Shown here in pieces: positions 1 through 11,174 of a stretch of 64,000 bases of DNA (within the stretch, counting starts at the first letter, position 1; every line of letters starts with the position of its first letter). A program made the translations under genes and the position numbers. The stretch lies in NCBI GenBank assembly GCA_000827495.1, contig KN817576.1, positions 184,615 through 248,614 on the forward strand, given 5' to 3'. The stretch comes from Hypholoma sublateritium FD-334 SS-4 (taxonomy: Eukaryota > Basidiomycota > Agaricomycetes > Agaricales > Strophariaceae). The notes under the pieces were generated by a model, which was given only the letters and a program-made list of their open reading frames with translations, was not told the DNA's origin and searched no databases.

Positions 1-1604
1 TAACGAGCAATCAGCGCTATTTCTAACCCGTAGCGGAAGAAGGCCGCACCTAATTCGGTAGTGTCTGTCGTTCCATATGCATTCCACGCTGTGGTTCTCG
101 AGTAGGGCCGCGAGAACGGTATCCTTTTTGGGGGGTCAGGCTTTAATCTAGGCTGCAGAAAGTGGAATGTAGTGCATACACTCATTGCGAGATCGATGAC
201 AGTATTCGAAAACTTGGTGACCGCGCGCGGGGGGACTTGGACAGGCTGCGCGTTCTTGTCGTATCCTAACCAATCAATTAATACGGTACAAAAACATAGA
301 ATATATGCTCACCAAGTTGGCCAGTATTGGTTCCCCATGTAAAGACCGCGTCGCTCGTCCAACAGGCCGAAGCGTTCTTACTGGCAGCAACACCTCTAAC
401 CACCTCGCGCCTCAACAGGCCAACCACCCGCTTGGGGACGCTCTGGATGGGCTCCTCGAGCCGCCCGTTCGCCGTTGGCGCAGCTTCGACGACGTACCCG
501 AGCTGCGAGAAGCGATTGAGCCCCCACGAGTAGACTTCGCCTGACCGCGTAAGGGCCAGTGTGTGGTCCTGGCCGAGCGCCACGCGCGCTATCTCGAGGT
601 TAAGCGAGGCCATTGGGTTCAAGCTATATTGCGTGTGTTGGGCGGGGCCGAGCCTGAAACGAACGTCAATGACGCATTCGAGCGCATATGTCCGCTAGTA
701 CGCACCGACCGCCGCTCCCGAATCCGCAGAGCCGGAGATTTCCTTCGCGCTCGGCGGTGACGACAGCTGGCGGGTTTGTCAGAATATAGCGCTCAGAGAA
801 TGAAGGGCAGAATGGTACCTGTGTGCAGCTTCGACATCTGCACCTGCCGGACGTGGATGGGGGCGAACCGCGCGGTCAGGCTGCGCTGCGCCAGGACGGC
901 GGGGTCCTCTTTGGACTGGATTGCGACGTGGTCGGGATACGTCCTGTCGTTTTCGTCGCCCACGCCAAGTGCCGCGTTACTGGGGATACGCAGTCAGCGA
1001 TCCGTGCATTCCGCGTAGCGGGGGGCATACCGATTGGCACCCCACGTATACAGCTCAGCCTCTGTTTCCCCCTCGCCCGGCTTCGTGCCGTTCACGGTGG
1101 AGTTGTACAGGTCGAATGCAGTATAGCCCTCGAGGTCCTTGAGCGACGTGTCGATGTCGGGGTTCTGCAGCAGCAGCAACCTAGCAGCCATGACGTCAAC
1201 ACAGCACAATCAGCGCCTGCCCAGGGTAGCGAGACGCACACAACGGGGAGGTTGGCCGCGTAGAGCGCACGGTGCAGCGGCGTCCAGAGGCTCTCCGTGT
1301 CTGCGAGGTTGACGTCGATCTGCGGGTGCTTGAGCAGCGCGCGGACATATTCGATGTTCTCGACGGCGTTGCACGCGAGGTGCAGCACGGTCCGCCCGAG
1401 CCAGTCCCGCGCGTTCACTTTGCATGCGGCGGCGGCGGCGGCGCCCGCCGCTCCGCCCCCGCGCGTCCACGACCTCCCGCCCGATCCTGGGCCGCCCGAC
1501 GCCCCCGCGGCGCCGGCGGATCCGCGCTCGGGGTTGCCCCCATCGAGCAAGCGCTGGAAGGCTTGCAAGTTTCGCGTGGTGAAGTAATCATGGAGCAAGC
1601 TCAT
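1..1604 (-). CDS. Ankyrin/RCC1 (IBtk-like) protein, 5' part, runs off left edge
   Basis: Minus-strand gene starting at the ATG at 1604 (MSLLHDYF) and leaving the window at base 1. Conceptual splicing gives an N-terminal ankyrin pair (GRTVLHLACN, then TPLHRALY) interrupted by a Gly/Ala-rich loop, followed by RCC1 repeats with YTWGANR, YSWGLNRFSQLGY and FTWGTNTGQLGY. Ankyrin plus RCC1 in this order is the layout of inhibitor-of-Bruton-kinase (IBtk) proteins, where BTB domains follow. Any BTB part would lie outside the window. Introns join NAALGVGDEN, VVTAEREGN and LGPAQHTQYSL in frame; the one at 266-312 (47 bp) restores GQLG|YDKNAQPVQV. The exon after DLAMS (about 180) is not resolved. Family members are thought to be substrate adaptors for cullin-3 ubiquitin ligases; for this gene that is inference. 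Confidence 0.82.
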
Positions 1605-1661
1605 GCAGGTGCGTGGGGGACCGGGCGACTCGATGGAGGAGACTGGCGAAGGCTCCTGCAA

Positions 1662-3484
1662 CTAAGTCGGGCTGGTGTGCTTTCGGACGGAAAACTTGCT
1701 TTGCTGGTGGCGGCGGTGTGCGGTTTGGGATGCTGGGATAGGCGGTGGAAAATTGGGACAGAGCGAAGCGTCTAAGGGAGCGGGAAAGCGGAGGGCAGAT
1801 AAGAGTGTGCTCCAGGTGTTCGGGTGAGTGCTCAAATAAACCGGCGGGTGAGCCGTGACTCGCTCGCTGCTGACAAACGTGTAAAGCCGCCAAAAAAAGC
1901 CGTACCGCGCGGATTTCGGCTTCCTCGACTGACTTCGGACTGGCTCGGAACAAGAAATTGGTGAGAGTCAAGTGAGAGTAAGAGTGGAGGAAGTAAGTAC
2001 AAGTAGACGACAGTAGACGACTCAAAAAGCGATGCGTATTGTGCGATCTAGTGAGATTGCCTTCAATACTTTTATGCTTTCAATGTTCACCGAGATCGGT
2101 TCCATTCAGGGGCGCCATCGTAGACCATGACAGGTACGAACGTGGATTGCAAGACATCGATACTGAGCAGAGCAGCGACCATTCTTGTACGGGTCCCACC
2201 CAAAACCTAGTGGGCGTGAGGAGCAATTTTGAATATCAGAGCCACGTGTGTGGGGAAGTGGTGTCTTAAAAATTGACTATTGTAATAAACGTGCATGACC
2301 CCAGGTTGTTCGTTGAGTGTCTCGTTCCTCAGCCCGGTTCAACATACAAGACCATCCGGCCTGTGAAGGGGATCGGGAACCAGCAAGCAGAGTTTCCGGA
2401 AAAATTGTAGGGTTCAAGTGCAACGTCCATTCGGTCCGGTGACGCCCCGAAAAAACTCCTATATAGCATTTGTCTGGACGTAGCTAGACTTTTCCCGGAT
2501 ACGATTCGAGTGTACACGTCGGGGAGTGGGTACAAGCTTGAAGAATGCTCTGATTGGAAGATAACGCGCAAATGAGCATGCAGTCGACGATGACTGCGCG
2601 GGTTTTCAAGCTTCAAGTCGGATGACGGTCGCTCACGCTCCGAGACACATTACAGAGGATGGAGGGCTGAGCGAATGAGTCCAGAGGGAGTTTGGGTAGC
2701 AGATTTCGTCATGCGTTTATTTTCGCCGTGGACACGAGGGGGTCCTAGATATGCGTGATTCCAGACGAGATGGGTATGCCGGATTGGAATCAGAGCCTTT
2801 GAAAATTTCGCCTGTCCGCGTCTACGATGCTCAGCAGTGAGAGATGCATGGCGAGTGCTGCTTGCACTGGGACTCGAGGAGGTCTGGCCAACAAACGTAC
2901 GCTTCCTCGGTGCCTGAGAAGACTTGCCACAGGCTGGCCAGTATGCTAGACCAGAGCAGTCGTAGACGGGATATGTACCTCGAGGCACTATGGCAGTGCA
3001 CTATAAGTTTCGGGGTGGATAGCGGCGACAGTCAAGTTATTCCCCCAGATACGGCAGCCCATGGAACATTCGAGTCAGAGGCGGATTACAATCAGGGTTG
3101 CACAAGGGCGGTTGTCCCCGTATTTGCAACCTTCCGCGGACCAAGGACACGTTGTCAAGACAGATTTCGTGGGCCAGTTTCCGAAGAGCTAGAGACGAGA
3201 ACCAGATATCTCCAGTGCTTTTCCACAGTCACAGCTCAAACACTGGGTTGTTTTACAGTCGAGGATGGGGGGATGTCTTTATTTTTGGCAGTCGCGAGCG
3301 CTCGGAATAAGCATCGCGACGGCAGATCGTTGATGGTGATGATGGTGGGAGAAGAGGAAGGATGTGACTGTGACGTGACACGCTGGGGATTTCGCAAAAC
3401 GACGTTTGTTTTGCCTCCCACAACCGCCACTGCTGACGCTGCCGCTCCCCGCAGACGACTTTCTTTTACCATCCCCCTCCTTTA
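1662..3484. other. Intergenic, no supported gene
   Basis: About 1.9 kb between the divergent ankyrin/RCC1 and GPI-protein genes. Both strands hold open frames, the longest 213 codons on plus at 2844-3485, but none shows a recognisable domain, codon bias or splice-linked continuation. Best read as 5' flanks and promoters. Confidence 0.5.
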
Positions 3485-3489
3485 GCCCC

Positions 3490-3497
3490 CATATAAT
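3490..3497 (+). promoter_or_regulatory. TATA-like element of the GPI-protein gene
   Basis: The octamer catataat lies about 120 bp before the ATG at 3615, next to a pyrimidine-rich stretch. The position is plausible for a fungal core promoter. Call based on sequence and spacing only. Confidence 0.35.
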
Positions 3498-3614
3498 CCC
3501 CAAAAGCTCCTTTCTCGTCAGTTCTTCTTTGTTTTCGTCTTGTCCAGGAATCAGGGGCTTACTTTTTTAGCTAGCAGCTCCACCCCATCACCGCACAAAA
3601 TAACTCTAGCTGCA

Positions 3615-4414
3615 ATGTTCTCTGCACCCGTTCTTACTGCTCTCTTTGTGCTCGCCGCACCTCTTATTGCACGGGCGGACGTGACTCCCACCGAGCCCGC
3701 GCCGGCTGAGATTTTCAATGCTGGAGCGACCTGTCACATCGCGTGGGACGGCGACGCCAACTCGACCACCAACTGGAAGGGCATGACCATCCAGCTCATG
3801 ACCGGCGACAACTTCGACATGATCGCCCTCACCAGTAAGTCGTGTGCCCAGAGGGCATTTCTCATTCCAAACTGGACGCTAACGCACCCCCCGCAGCTGT
3901 GGCGACGAACCAGGACGGCACCGCCAGCGGGACGTTCGACTACACCTGCCCCGAGGTCACGCCCAACTCTGCCATCTACTTCTACCAGTTCACCGCGCCC
4001 GCCGCCGCGAACACCACCTGGACCGGCCGCTTCGCCATCGCCTCTGACTCTGGCGCGACGACGACCCCGACGAACGCGACGCAGCCCGGCGGCGCCGCGA
4101 TCCCCTGGGGCACCGGCGCGCTCACCGACCCGAGCTCCGCCGTCGCCGCGCCCTCGTCGAGCGGCACCGGCGCCGCCACCACCCCGGCCACCGTCACCGG
4201 CGCGCCGGCGACAACCGCGGCGGCGGTGGTGACCACCGGCCTCGCCACCTCCGTCATCAGCACCGCGTCCGGCACTCCGTCCAGCACCGCGAGCACCCTG
4301 AACACCACGACGGCCAGCACCGCCGCCTCCGGTGCGCTTGGCGCGGCTGCGCCTGCCGGTGCCCGCCTGTGGCTGGGCGCTGCGGCGCTCCTGCTCGCGG
4401 CCGCCGCCNGGTGA
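3615..4414 (+). CDS. GPI-anchored KRE9/KNH1-like cell-wall protein
   Basis: Two exons: 3615-3834 and 3897-4414. The intron (GTAAGT..CCGCAG) joins ALT|VATNQDG in frame. The product starts with a clear signal peptide (FSAPVLTALFVLAAPLIARA). An N-terminal domain of roughly 100 residues follows, with the pattern PAEIFNAGATCHIAWDGD...NWKGMTIQLMTGDN...IYFYQF, typical of the KRE9/KNH1-like N-terminal domain of Ser/Thr-rich membrane-anchored fungal proteins. A long Ala/Thr/Ser-rich stalk, probably O-mannosylated, leads to a C-terminal hydrophobic tail (RLWLGAAALLLAAAA) suited to GPI attachment. One N falls in the next-to-last codon. The likely site is the plasma membrane or wall. Family members are linked to beta-glucan assembly, but this subgroup has no proven biochemical role. 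Confidence 0.85.
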
Positions 4415-4580
4415 TCGCCGTGCGAGCTTTCGCGCACGGNGTCTTTTCTTCTTTCTTTCGGGTTTCTCATTCGGGCGCGGCACGCCCGCGGATGGACACG
4501 CTACTACATATACAATCATACCTCCCTGCTACTTGTACCTGCCCTGCTTTACCCCTGCTTGCCGGCTGGGCCCCGCTCCC
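4375..4580 (+). repeat. Parental segment of a local duplication (3' end of GPI gene)
   Basis: Covers the last codons, stop and 3' flank of the GPI-protein gene. It is matched imperfectly by 5136-5372. Shared landmarks in order are the ccgccgccn/ccgcctggtga stop context, gtttctcattcgggcgcg, a ggatggacac box, ctgctacttgtacctg and gctttacccc. Confidence 0.7.
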
Positions 4581-5135
4581 ATAATCCCGCCGTGCTGTCG
4601 CTGGCTGATGCTGATATTCCCCACCCCCATCTTCGCGCATAGTACCCCTAATCTGCACTGACGACCTACCCGCATGCATGCATGGACATTTTACCCGCTA
4701 ACGCACGTACGCTTTCACCCCCGTCCATCTAGTCGCACCCCCGCATCTACCGTACATATAGTGGCAGCCCCCGGGCAGCGTTCTGCAGCAACAAGTTTTG
4801 TTTACCTATCGCTGTGATGCGCGATCGCGATGATTTGATTTTGCGCGGGGGAAATGATGTGCGGCTTGCGCAGAGAAGGTGCTAAGGGAATGGCTGGCCC
4901 CTGGCATTGATTTGGCGAGAGTGGACGTGCTGCGCAGTGCGCGCTGCGGGCGCGGCGTACGGACTCGACCGCCGTCAAATATTAATCGCTGATGTTTTCT
5001 CCCCGGCGCCTAAGCTTGAGATTTCGAATTTCAGGCTTAACTTGCGGCAAATATACTACAGTGACTACACGCCTGATATCACGGTAAATGCTAATTTGAA
5101 TATCCATAGGCTTCGAGCTCAACTTCGGCACGCTG
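4415..5135. other. Intergenic, no supported gene
   Basis: 3' flank of the GPI-protein gene and spacer before the duplicate segment. No coding pattern, RNA gene or repeat recognised apart from the duplication already listed. Confidence 0.45.
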
Positions 5136-5372
5136 GGCCCCACGGCGCTCCCCGCCGCCGCCGCCGCCTGGTGAATCGCCGCGCCAACTTGCGTGCACGG
5201 CTGTCTTTTTTTCTTATTGGTTTCTCATTCGGGCGCGCGGCACCGCCCACGGATGGACACACTACTATACAACCATACTTACTTTACTCACCTACTTACC
5301 TTCCTCACCTGCTACTTGTACCTGCTCCCAGCTTTACCCCGTTTCCCGCTTGGCGGCGGTCCCAACCCCTCT
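5136..5372 (+). repeat. Decayed duplicate of the GPI gene's 3' end
   Basis: Reproduces in the same order the landmarks at 4375-4580: GCC-rich codons ending in a TGGTGA stop context, ttggtttctcattcgggcgcg, acggatggacacactac, cacctgctacttgtacctg and agctttacccc, with small indels. Only the C-terminal tail codons and 3' flank are recognisable; no upstream domain was found between 4415 and 5136. The right end of the copy underlies the last codons of the minus-strand Smr gene. Confidence 0.68.
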
Positions 5373-6298
5373 TTTCCCTGATGATCTAAGTGACACTATG
5401 AGGGCACCGGAGTTTCTGCGATCGATTTCTACTTGAAAATTACGCCTAGAATAAGGGGTGATCAGGACGACGTAAGTAGTACACTCTTCCTTGAGGCGAA
5501 ACATGTTTACTTTCGCAAATGCTCGATGACGGCAGGCTTGATCTTGGGAACACCGCCAACAGAGTGGAGTCCTTTACCTACGTTGAATATAATTCTTTAG
5601 TTCTGTGCCATCAGTACTTTATATTGCTTCCTACTGACCGACGATCACAATAAGCTGGGTTTCTCCAGCGAGGATCGCCCTTGTAATGGCTTGGTTAACG
5701 CAAACTATCGCTTCTTGCACATTGAGCCCATGTAGATCGATTTTACCTGGNGCCCTGTATTCAGTAGCTAACAGTGGAATAAGCAAAGANATATATTCAC
5801 TGGCTTGCTTGTTCGATTTAGGTTTTCCCCTAGGCTTGCGTTGGGGTTGCGTTGNGGTTCCTTTCNTCCAAGTTCGTTCGGCAGTTCCCGGGCCTTTGGC
5901 AGACGCGTAATCCCCGTTCTCACACGCTCCAAGTTCGCGACTTCGGAAAGCCTGCGCCATTCCATCGCCGTTTCCCATTGCCTNGGCTCGAAGGAACTCA
6001 TANGGGACGTAATTTNTTCGCCCTTGGTTGATCTCATTGGGGGCCTGGGCCACGAATTTTTTTTAGCAGTGACGGAATAAGTAGGCGATGGTGTAGAAAT
6101 GGAACGCACGGGCACCTGGTANNTTTCTCTGGCAGGTTTGGTATGTAGTGTGTGTATATGGGGTATATGAGGGAGGATAGGCTGCCNTTGAGGTTGTTGT
6201 GAATNGNGGAGTNGGAGATGATCTGGCTGCTGCGGTTTGTCTGTGGATATGGGCGCAAAAAAGAGGCTGCAGATGGTCTCGAAGAGCGNAATACACAT
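5334..6298 (-). CDS. Smr-domain protein (DUF1771 + Smr)
   Basis: Minus strand, with stop at 5334-5336 and likely ATG at 6298 (MCI.LFETICSLFFAP). A DUF1771-like segment (YEFLRA.AMGNGDGMAQAF...ENGDYASAKG) precedes the Smr domain: IDLHGLNVQEAI, then IVIVG joined over an intron (5578-5638) to KGLHSVGGVPKIKPAVIEHLRK, then over a second intron to NFQVEIDRRNSGALIVSL. The LDLHG-type motif and the GKGxHS loop are intact, so nuclease or nucleic-acid binding activity is plausible. The N-terminal exon junction near 6122 falls on two Ns and is uncertain. The last dozen residues (KRGVGTAAKRETG) extend beyond the usual Smr end and are read from the opposite strand of the duplicated GPI-gene flank. Several single Ns lie inside. 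Confidence 0.82.
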
Positions 6299-7802
6299 CG
6301 TCGCGGCTGGGAGATAGGCTTAGGTACGCTGGGGTAANAATGAGCGACGGCATGGATTATGAAGCATGGACGAAGCATACTTATATGCACATGGGCGCAG
6401 ATGCGCATATACGGTGCGCGTTCCCCCGGAATTCTGCCTATGTACAGCAGTCCGCGATGGGGCAGCCCGAAGGTCTGGTTCATTGTAGATTAAGAAGTTG
6501 ATGATAGGGGATGACATGATTCCATTACTCTTATCGTCCTCGATGTATAGCTCGTGTAAAATGAAACCCGTTCCTTATTGATGGCACCTGAAGTCAGATG
6601 GCATCCTCAAGAAAGTATTTGTGTGCTGCTGCTAGTATGTATTTCGCGTCTAGCAGCTTTTTCGGTACTCCTTTAGAGCTCCTGAAATCGCATCTCCACC
6701 AGCCATCTTATCTGCATCTCTGTTTTCATCGCCCCTTCTTCCAAAACTTTAAAATGGCGGATCTCAATTTCTCCGACGACAGCGCCGCTAGCGCTTGTGG
6801 CACCCCGTCACCTGTACCTCCTCGTGTCCCTCCCATACATACCTCTCATGCGGTGGTTTCGGCGTTTAAGAGCTTTCCCTCCGACGGAAATCTCAACTAT
6901 GGATTTTCGTGCATCCTCTGTCTTCAAATATATTATCTATTGCAGATCATTTGCTGATTATTCTCTGCTTGAGTAGTCAATCAAGAAACACGCTTATCGT
7001 CCGGTGAACATAGGGCGTCCGGAGCTGCTTAAGTGTATCGATCACCGGTCGCCGGCCACGGGGAATCGCGAGGGATCCAGCAGGCCGACGAATCGATGAA
7101 GGGGCGGGTACGCGTCGATGGCCGAGTGCTGCGGCTGGGACTTTCTAACAGTACTTGTTGTTTGAGTAAAAGCCCGGCAGGTGGGCGAGATCGTTTTCCT
7201 CGTTGTAATTTCAAGCACGAAGTTCGAGGCGCCAAATAACGGCACGTCCCGCAGGGAAGTGTGAGGCAGCGCGGTCCGGGTGCCGGAGCGGTAGGCGCCG
7301 GCGGGAATAGGCGCGCGTAACCCCACGGCTGCGCATCACCGTCGTGGGAGGGGGAACATGCGATCTGTCCGTGCATGTTCCGCTTCTTTCAGCGTCGCGG
7401 TCTGCTCGTGCAGCTTGATGTAATATGTATGACACAGTCGGGCGCCAAAATTAACGCGCATCGTGGTTGAAACGGACTGTGCAACTAGTGTCCCTTGCTC
7501 GCTCAAACGTTGTGCATACTCAATGTACTGGCAGTAGATGCGCTCCACACTTACGATCGTGAAGCTCCCGTATCATCATCGATGCCAGAGCAGAGCCGCG
7601 CATAGACAAATATTCGACTTATGCCTTGAAGTTACTACGCCGACTCACATTCATTATCATGCAATCCACTTTCGCAGTTTGGTCAGTACATATACCGTAC
7701 AATCTGGGCGGGATGAGGCGGTATGCGAAAGCGAGCGTCCTAATTATTTACTTATTTATAAAATGCAACAAACCAGCCCGCATCCCGTTGCGTGCTTGGT
7801 AC
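6299..7802. other. Gap between Smr and STT3 genes, no supported gene
   Basis: Open frames occur on both strands. The plus frame at 6753 (MADLNFSDDSAASACG) and minus frames at 7040-7548 have passable codon use, but none shows a known domain or joins a convincing downstream exon. They could be remnants or a small lineage-specific gene; I do not assign one. Confidence 0.4.
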
Positions 7803-10760
7803 TTATACAAGGGCCTTCCTCCGCGGCGCAGGCTTGCTGCGCTTGCGCTTTTTGCCGGCGGCGAACGCGTTCGCGCTTTTCAGGTCGCGTCCGAGTGGAT
7901 CCTCCTTCTTGACCTCGTAGATCCGGACCTGCGTCCGAGAGAAAAAGTGGAACTGCGATTAGTACGGTGTAGCACGATAGTTTTAGAATGAACGTACGAT
8001 CCAGTTTTCAGATGTGAACGCCTCGTCTACAGGGGGAAGCGGTCAGTCAGCCAGCCGACACACACACACGGTAATGCAAGACACACCGAGGTAGTCCAGC
8101 GTCGGGCCGTCCTTCGGTACCTGCTGGTTACGCACGCGGTCCGTCGCCTGCCCACCACCGAACAGCTGGCTGAACCTATCACACAAAAAAGGGGCTTTAG
8201 TTGGCGCATTCTATCACACCTAACATTCAGCGCGCGCACCGGTAATACGACAGCTTATACATCAGGCTGTCCTTCATCACTTGCGAGGCGCGGTCGTCGA
8301 TGCGGTACTCGCCCTGGGGCGTGAAGTAGTTCGGCTCCTGGATCTCGTCGGGCCACACGCCCTGCGCGATGCGCACCATCCACAGGAACTTGTTGATATC
8401 GTCACCTGAGTACCCGATCAGCCCGCCGAAGATGACGAGTACGTAGTCTACGTCGTGCTTGCGCAGGATGGGGTACGCGACCTCCTCCGAGCTTGACATC
8501 GCCTTTCCGACCGTCGCGATGTGCGCTGCGGGGGGGGTCAGCAATTTTTTATTTTGAAAGAGGAGGGGGCGTACTGTTGTTCCACGTATTGTTGTCGACG
8601 AGCGTCGGGCGGTCGGCCATGCCTGCAATCTGGTACCCGTAGTCCCACCAGCTCATGACGACCGCGTCCTGCGGCGTGTTCTGGCGCAGCCAGTAGTACG
8701 CCTCGCGGAAGTCGTCGATGATGTGCTGCGAGCCGTCCGGGTTCGTCGACGCAAGCACCACGGATGGCGACGAGTACGCGCTCGACGTGACCCATGTACA
8801 GTGCGAGACGAAGAACATGAGCATGAACACGACATTGATCACGATCACGCCACGCGAGTCCATGCCAAAAATACCCTTGGTCCTCCCACCGGTCTCAGAT
8901 GTGGCATTGGCGGCGTTGACCAGATCGCTCAGCGGGCCCTTTGACGCCGTCTGAGTAGCGGCGGCCTTTTTCGCCTTCTTGCCAACCGGTGCGGAGATAC
9001 TGCTGGTCAGCGTGCTGGCGNAGCTGTCGGCCTCGCTCCTTGTATCGTCCTCTGCGACTGGTTCGGTCGGATCTATGTAAGTGTCCAGCAATGTGGAGAT
9101 TGCGACCGCCGATGCCACACACACGACAGGGGTAAGCGTGAGCATGAGACGGACCATGACACCTGCAAAGTAGCTGGCCATGACGGCATAGATAATCACA
9201 AAGAGATGCTCGTCCCGCAGCTCGCGGAAGCAGAGGACTACGCCGGCTGGGAAAGTGAAGATGAGGAACTGCAAGTCCATGAAGAAGGACGGCCACGCAG
9301 TGGGCTGATGCTCAGAAACGGAAGCGATGATGGGAATATACCTGTGAATTGACCGTCAGGCGGTGTATCGACCGATTATCTGGGGGACTCACTTTTTGGC
9401 ATAGCCGGTATCCCAGAGGGAATAGAAGCGGCCAGTCCAGGGTGCGATCTTGCCATAGTACGTGAGGAGAATGAAGGATGAGAAGCCAAGGACACCAATT
9501 GAGACGACAGCGCCAAATAGTAGCTTTTGGAACTGNTGAGAGGAGACGTGTGTGCGAACGAGTTGACCAAAAGCGACAATCTGAAGCAGTCCAAATACAC
9601 CTACACACCGACAAGGTTATTCAACAAAGCCCGCAGATCAAGGGATCGATGTCCATAACATACCGAGCGCTCCCATATGTTCACTGGTGCTGACCGGTTG
9701 GAAGCCGACAAATGGCACTTGCATGCTAGACAGGGTACCAATGGCATACCACGACGAGTAGGCGATGTACAAGCGGTCGGAGANTCGGCCCATCAAGATA
9801 AGGACTAATGCATGCAAGGGAATCATGTTGGTAATGAAGACATNACCACCTGGACGNATATTATCAGTATTGGTATGTAATGGCCTTTCAAAATAACGAA
9901 TAGCGTACCCCANGCAGCTACCATGTAAAAGTAGAAGACTGCGGCGACAGTTCCNAAGAGGGCACTNCCTTGCTTCAATGCTTTGATCCAGCAGTAGAAG
10001 GTGAACATAAGCAGGAAGATGGCGATAGCTTCATTGTCATAAGAGCCCGCCACGGAACGGGAAATGTATCCAGGAACGATGCCAATNAACGCCGCTGCAA
10101 GTAANCCAGCGCTTTCATCCTTCATTTCTTTCGTGAACCTATTTTAGGANTGTGAAGCTTGCCAACGTGACGCCGCAGTAAATTCTTACATATAGGTAGC
10201 CCATGCNGTCAACGCACTAAATCCTGGTGCCAAAAGCACGCAGACATTGCGAATATCGACAGGAAGGTTGAAAAAGTGCAGGACGTTGTAGATGACACCG
10301 CTTGTGACCATTAAGCCTGGATAAACAGTGCCTCCAACAACGNGGCCAAGCGGATACCAGGCAGTTGGGTCGAACCAATTCCAAAATTCCTGAGACGAAG
10401 CATGAGGTCAATATTGCCAATTGGGTTATAGAGCTTACATAGAATCCTTTCGCTGCCAATACTCTTGTTGCTCGGCTTCAGACACGTCAGTTTCGAGCCG
10501 GCGGTAGGGATGCTCAGACACGCACTAATTGAACCATGGATCGCTGTTTTCGCGGAAGAACTCGTTAAACCTGAGGCTTCAAAGGTACCGTGATGGACAT
10601 ACAATTCATGGATGATACTTTCAAAGTTGACGACCGCAAACAAACGAGAGGCAATAGCAGCNCCAGAAATCAGNGTGAGCGCAACAATGCGCAGNAATGA
10701 CNCTGTATTCTTCACCGTTGCTGGCGAGATGTTATTGGGGATTGGGTAGGCCGTCGACAT
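7803..10760 (-). CDS. STT3: Oligosaccharyltransferase catalytic subunit STT3
   Basis: Multi-exon minus-strand gene from the ATG at 10760 to TAA at 7803-7805. STT3 transfers the lipid-linked oligosaccharide to Asn in N-X-S/T sequons in the ER membrane. Visible in order: the first loop [36 protein letters not shown]; the [16 protein letters not shown] segment; many transmembrane helices; the loop ending [14 protein letters not shown], the conserved SVSE region; a charged cytosolic linker; then lumenal [27 protein letters not shown] with the WWDYG signature. The C-terminus is lysine-rich ([17 protein letters not shown]). At least eight short introns are needed, all with consensus ends. Single Ns are frequent between 9530 and 10700. 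Length and motif order match full-length STT3, so it appears functional. Confidence 0.95.
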
Positions 10761-11174
10761 GGCCGGTGTAGCTGTTGGTGCCCTCGATTACGGCGAGCTA
10801 GCTGGGGACCGTGGTGGGTTGTGGAAAAAGAGCGTATTGATGAAGTATTGTCGTCCAAAGTCGACGTGTCGTGTTTGCAGAGCGTGATTGCTGACAAAGC
10901 ATTTCCCGACGCGTTCTAAATCTAGAAACTTGGCCTCATTTGCGCCCGACGGCCTTACGCTTGGCGTCGGGAGGCGCGTAAGCTTGGCAGTGAGCCCATA
11001 TATTTTTAGCGCCGCAAGGCCCATACATGGCTGTTTGGGAAGGAAATTGAATGGAATTCAAAAAGAAATTTGTAAAACGCATAGTCGAAGCCCTCAAGAA
11101 GCCCTTATCATTTATGTACATTTGCATTACTGAGTACAATTCGTTATCGGTGGCATGCCGGTGGACAAGATATT
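10761..11174. other. Spacer between STT3 start and MATE gene stop
   Basis: About 410 bp between two minus-strand genes, expected to carry the STT3 promoter and the MATE 3' end. No further feature seen. Confidence 0.5.

Noticed and set aside
2844..3485. 213-codon plus-strand open frame
   Set aside because: No domain, odd composition and overlap with equally long frames on the other strand; treated as non-coding flank.
3734..4519. 261-codon minus-strand frame, Arg/Gly-rich
   Set aside because: Antisense shadow of the GC-rich stalk of the GPI protein.
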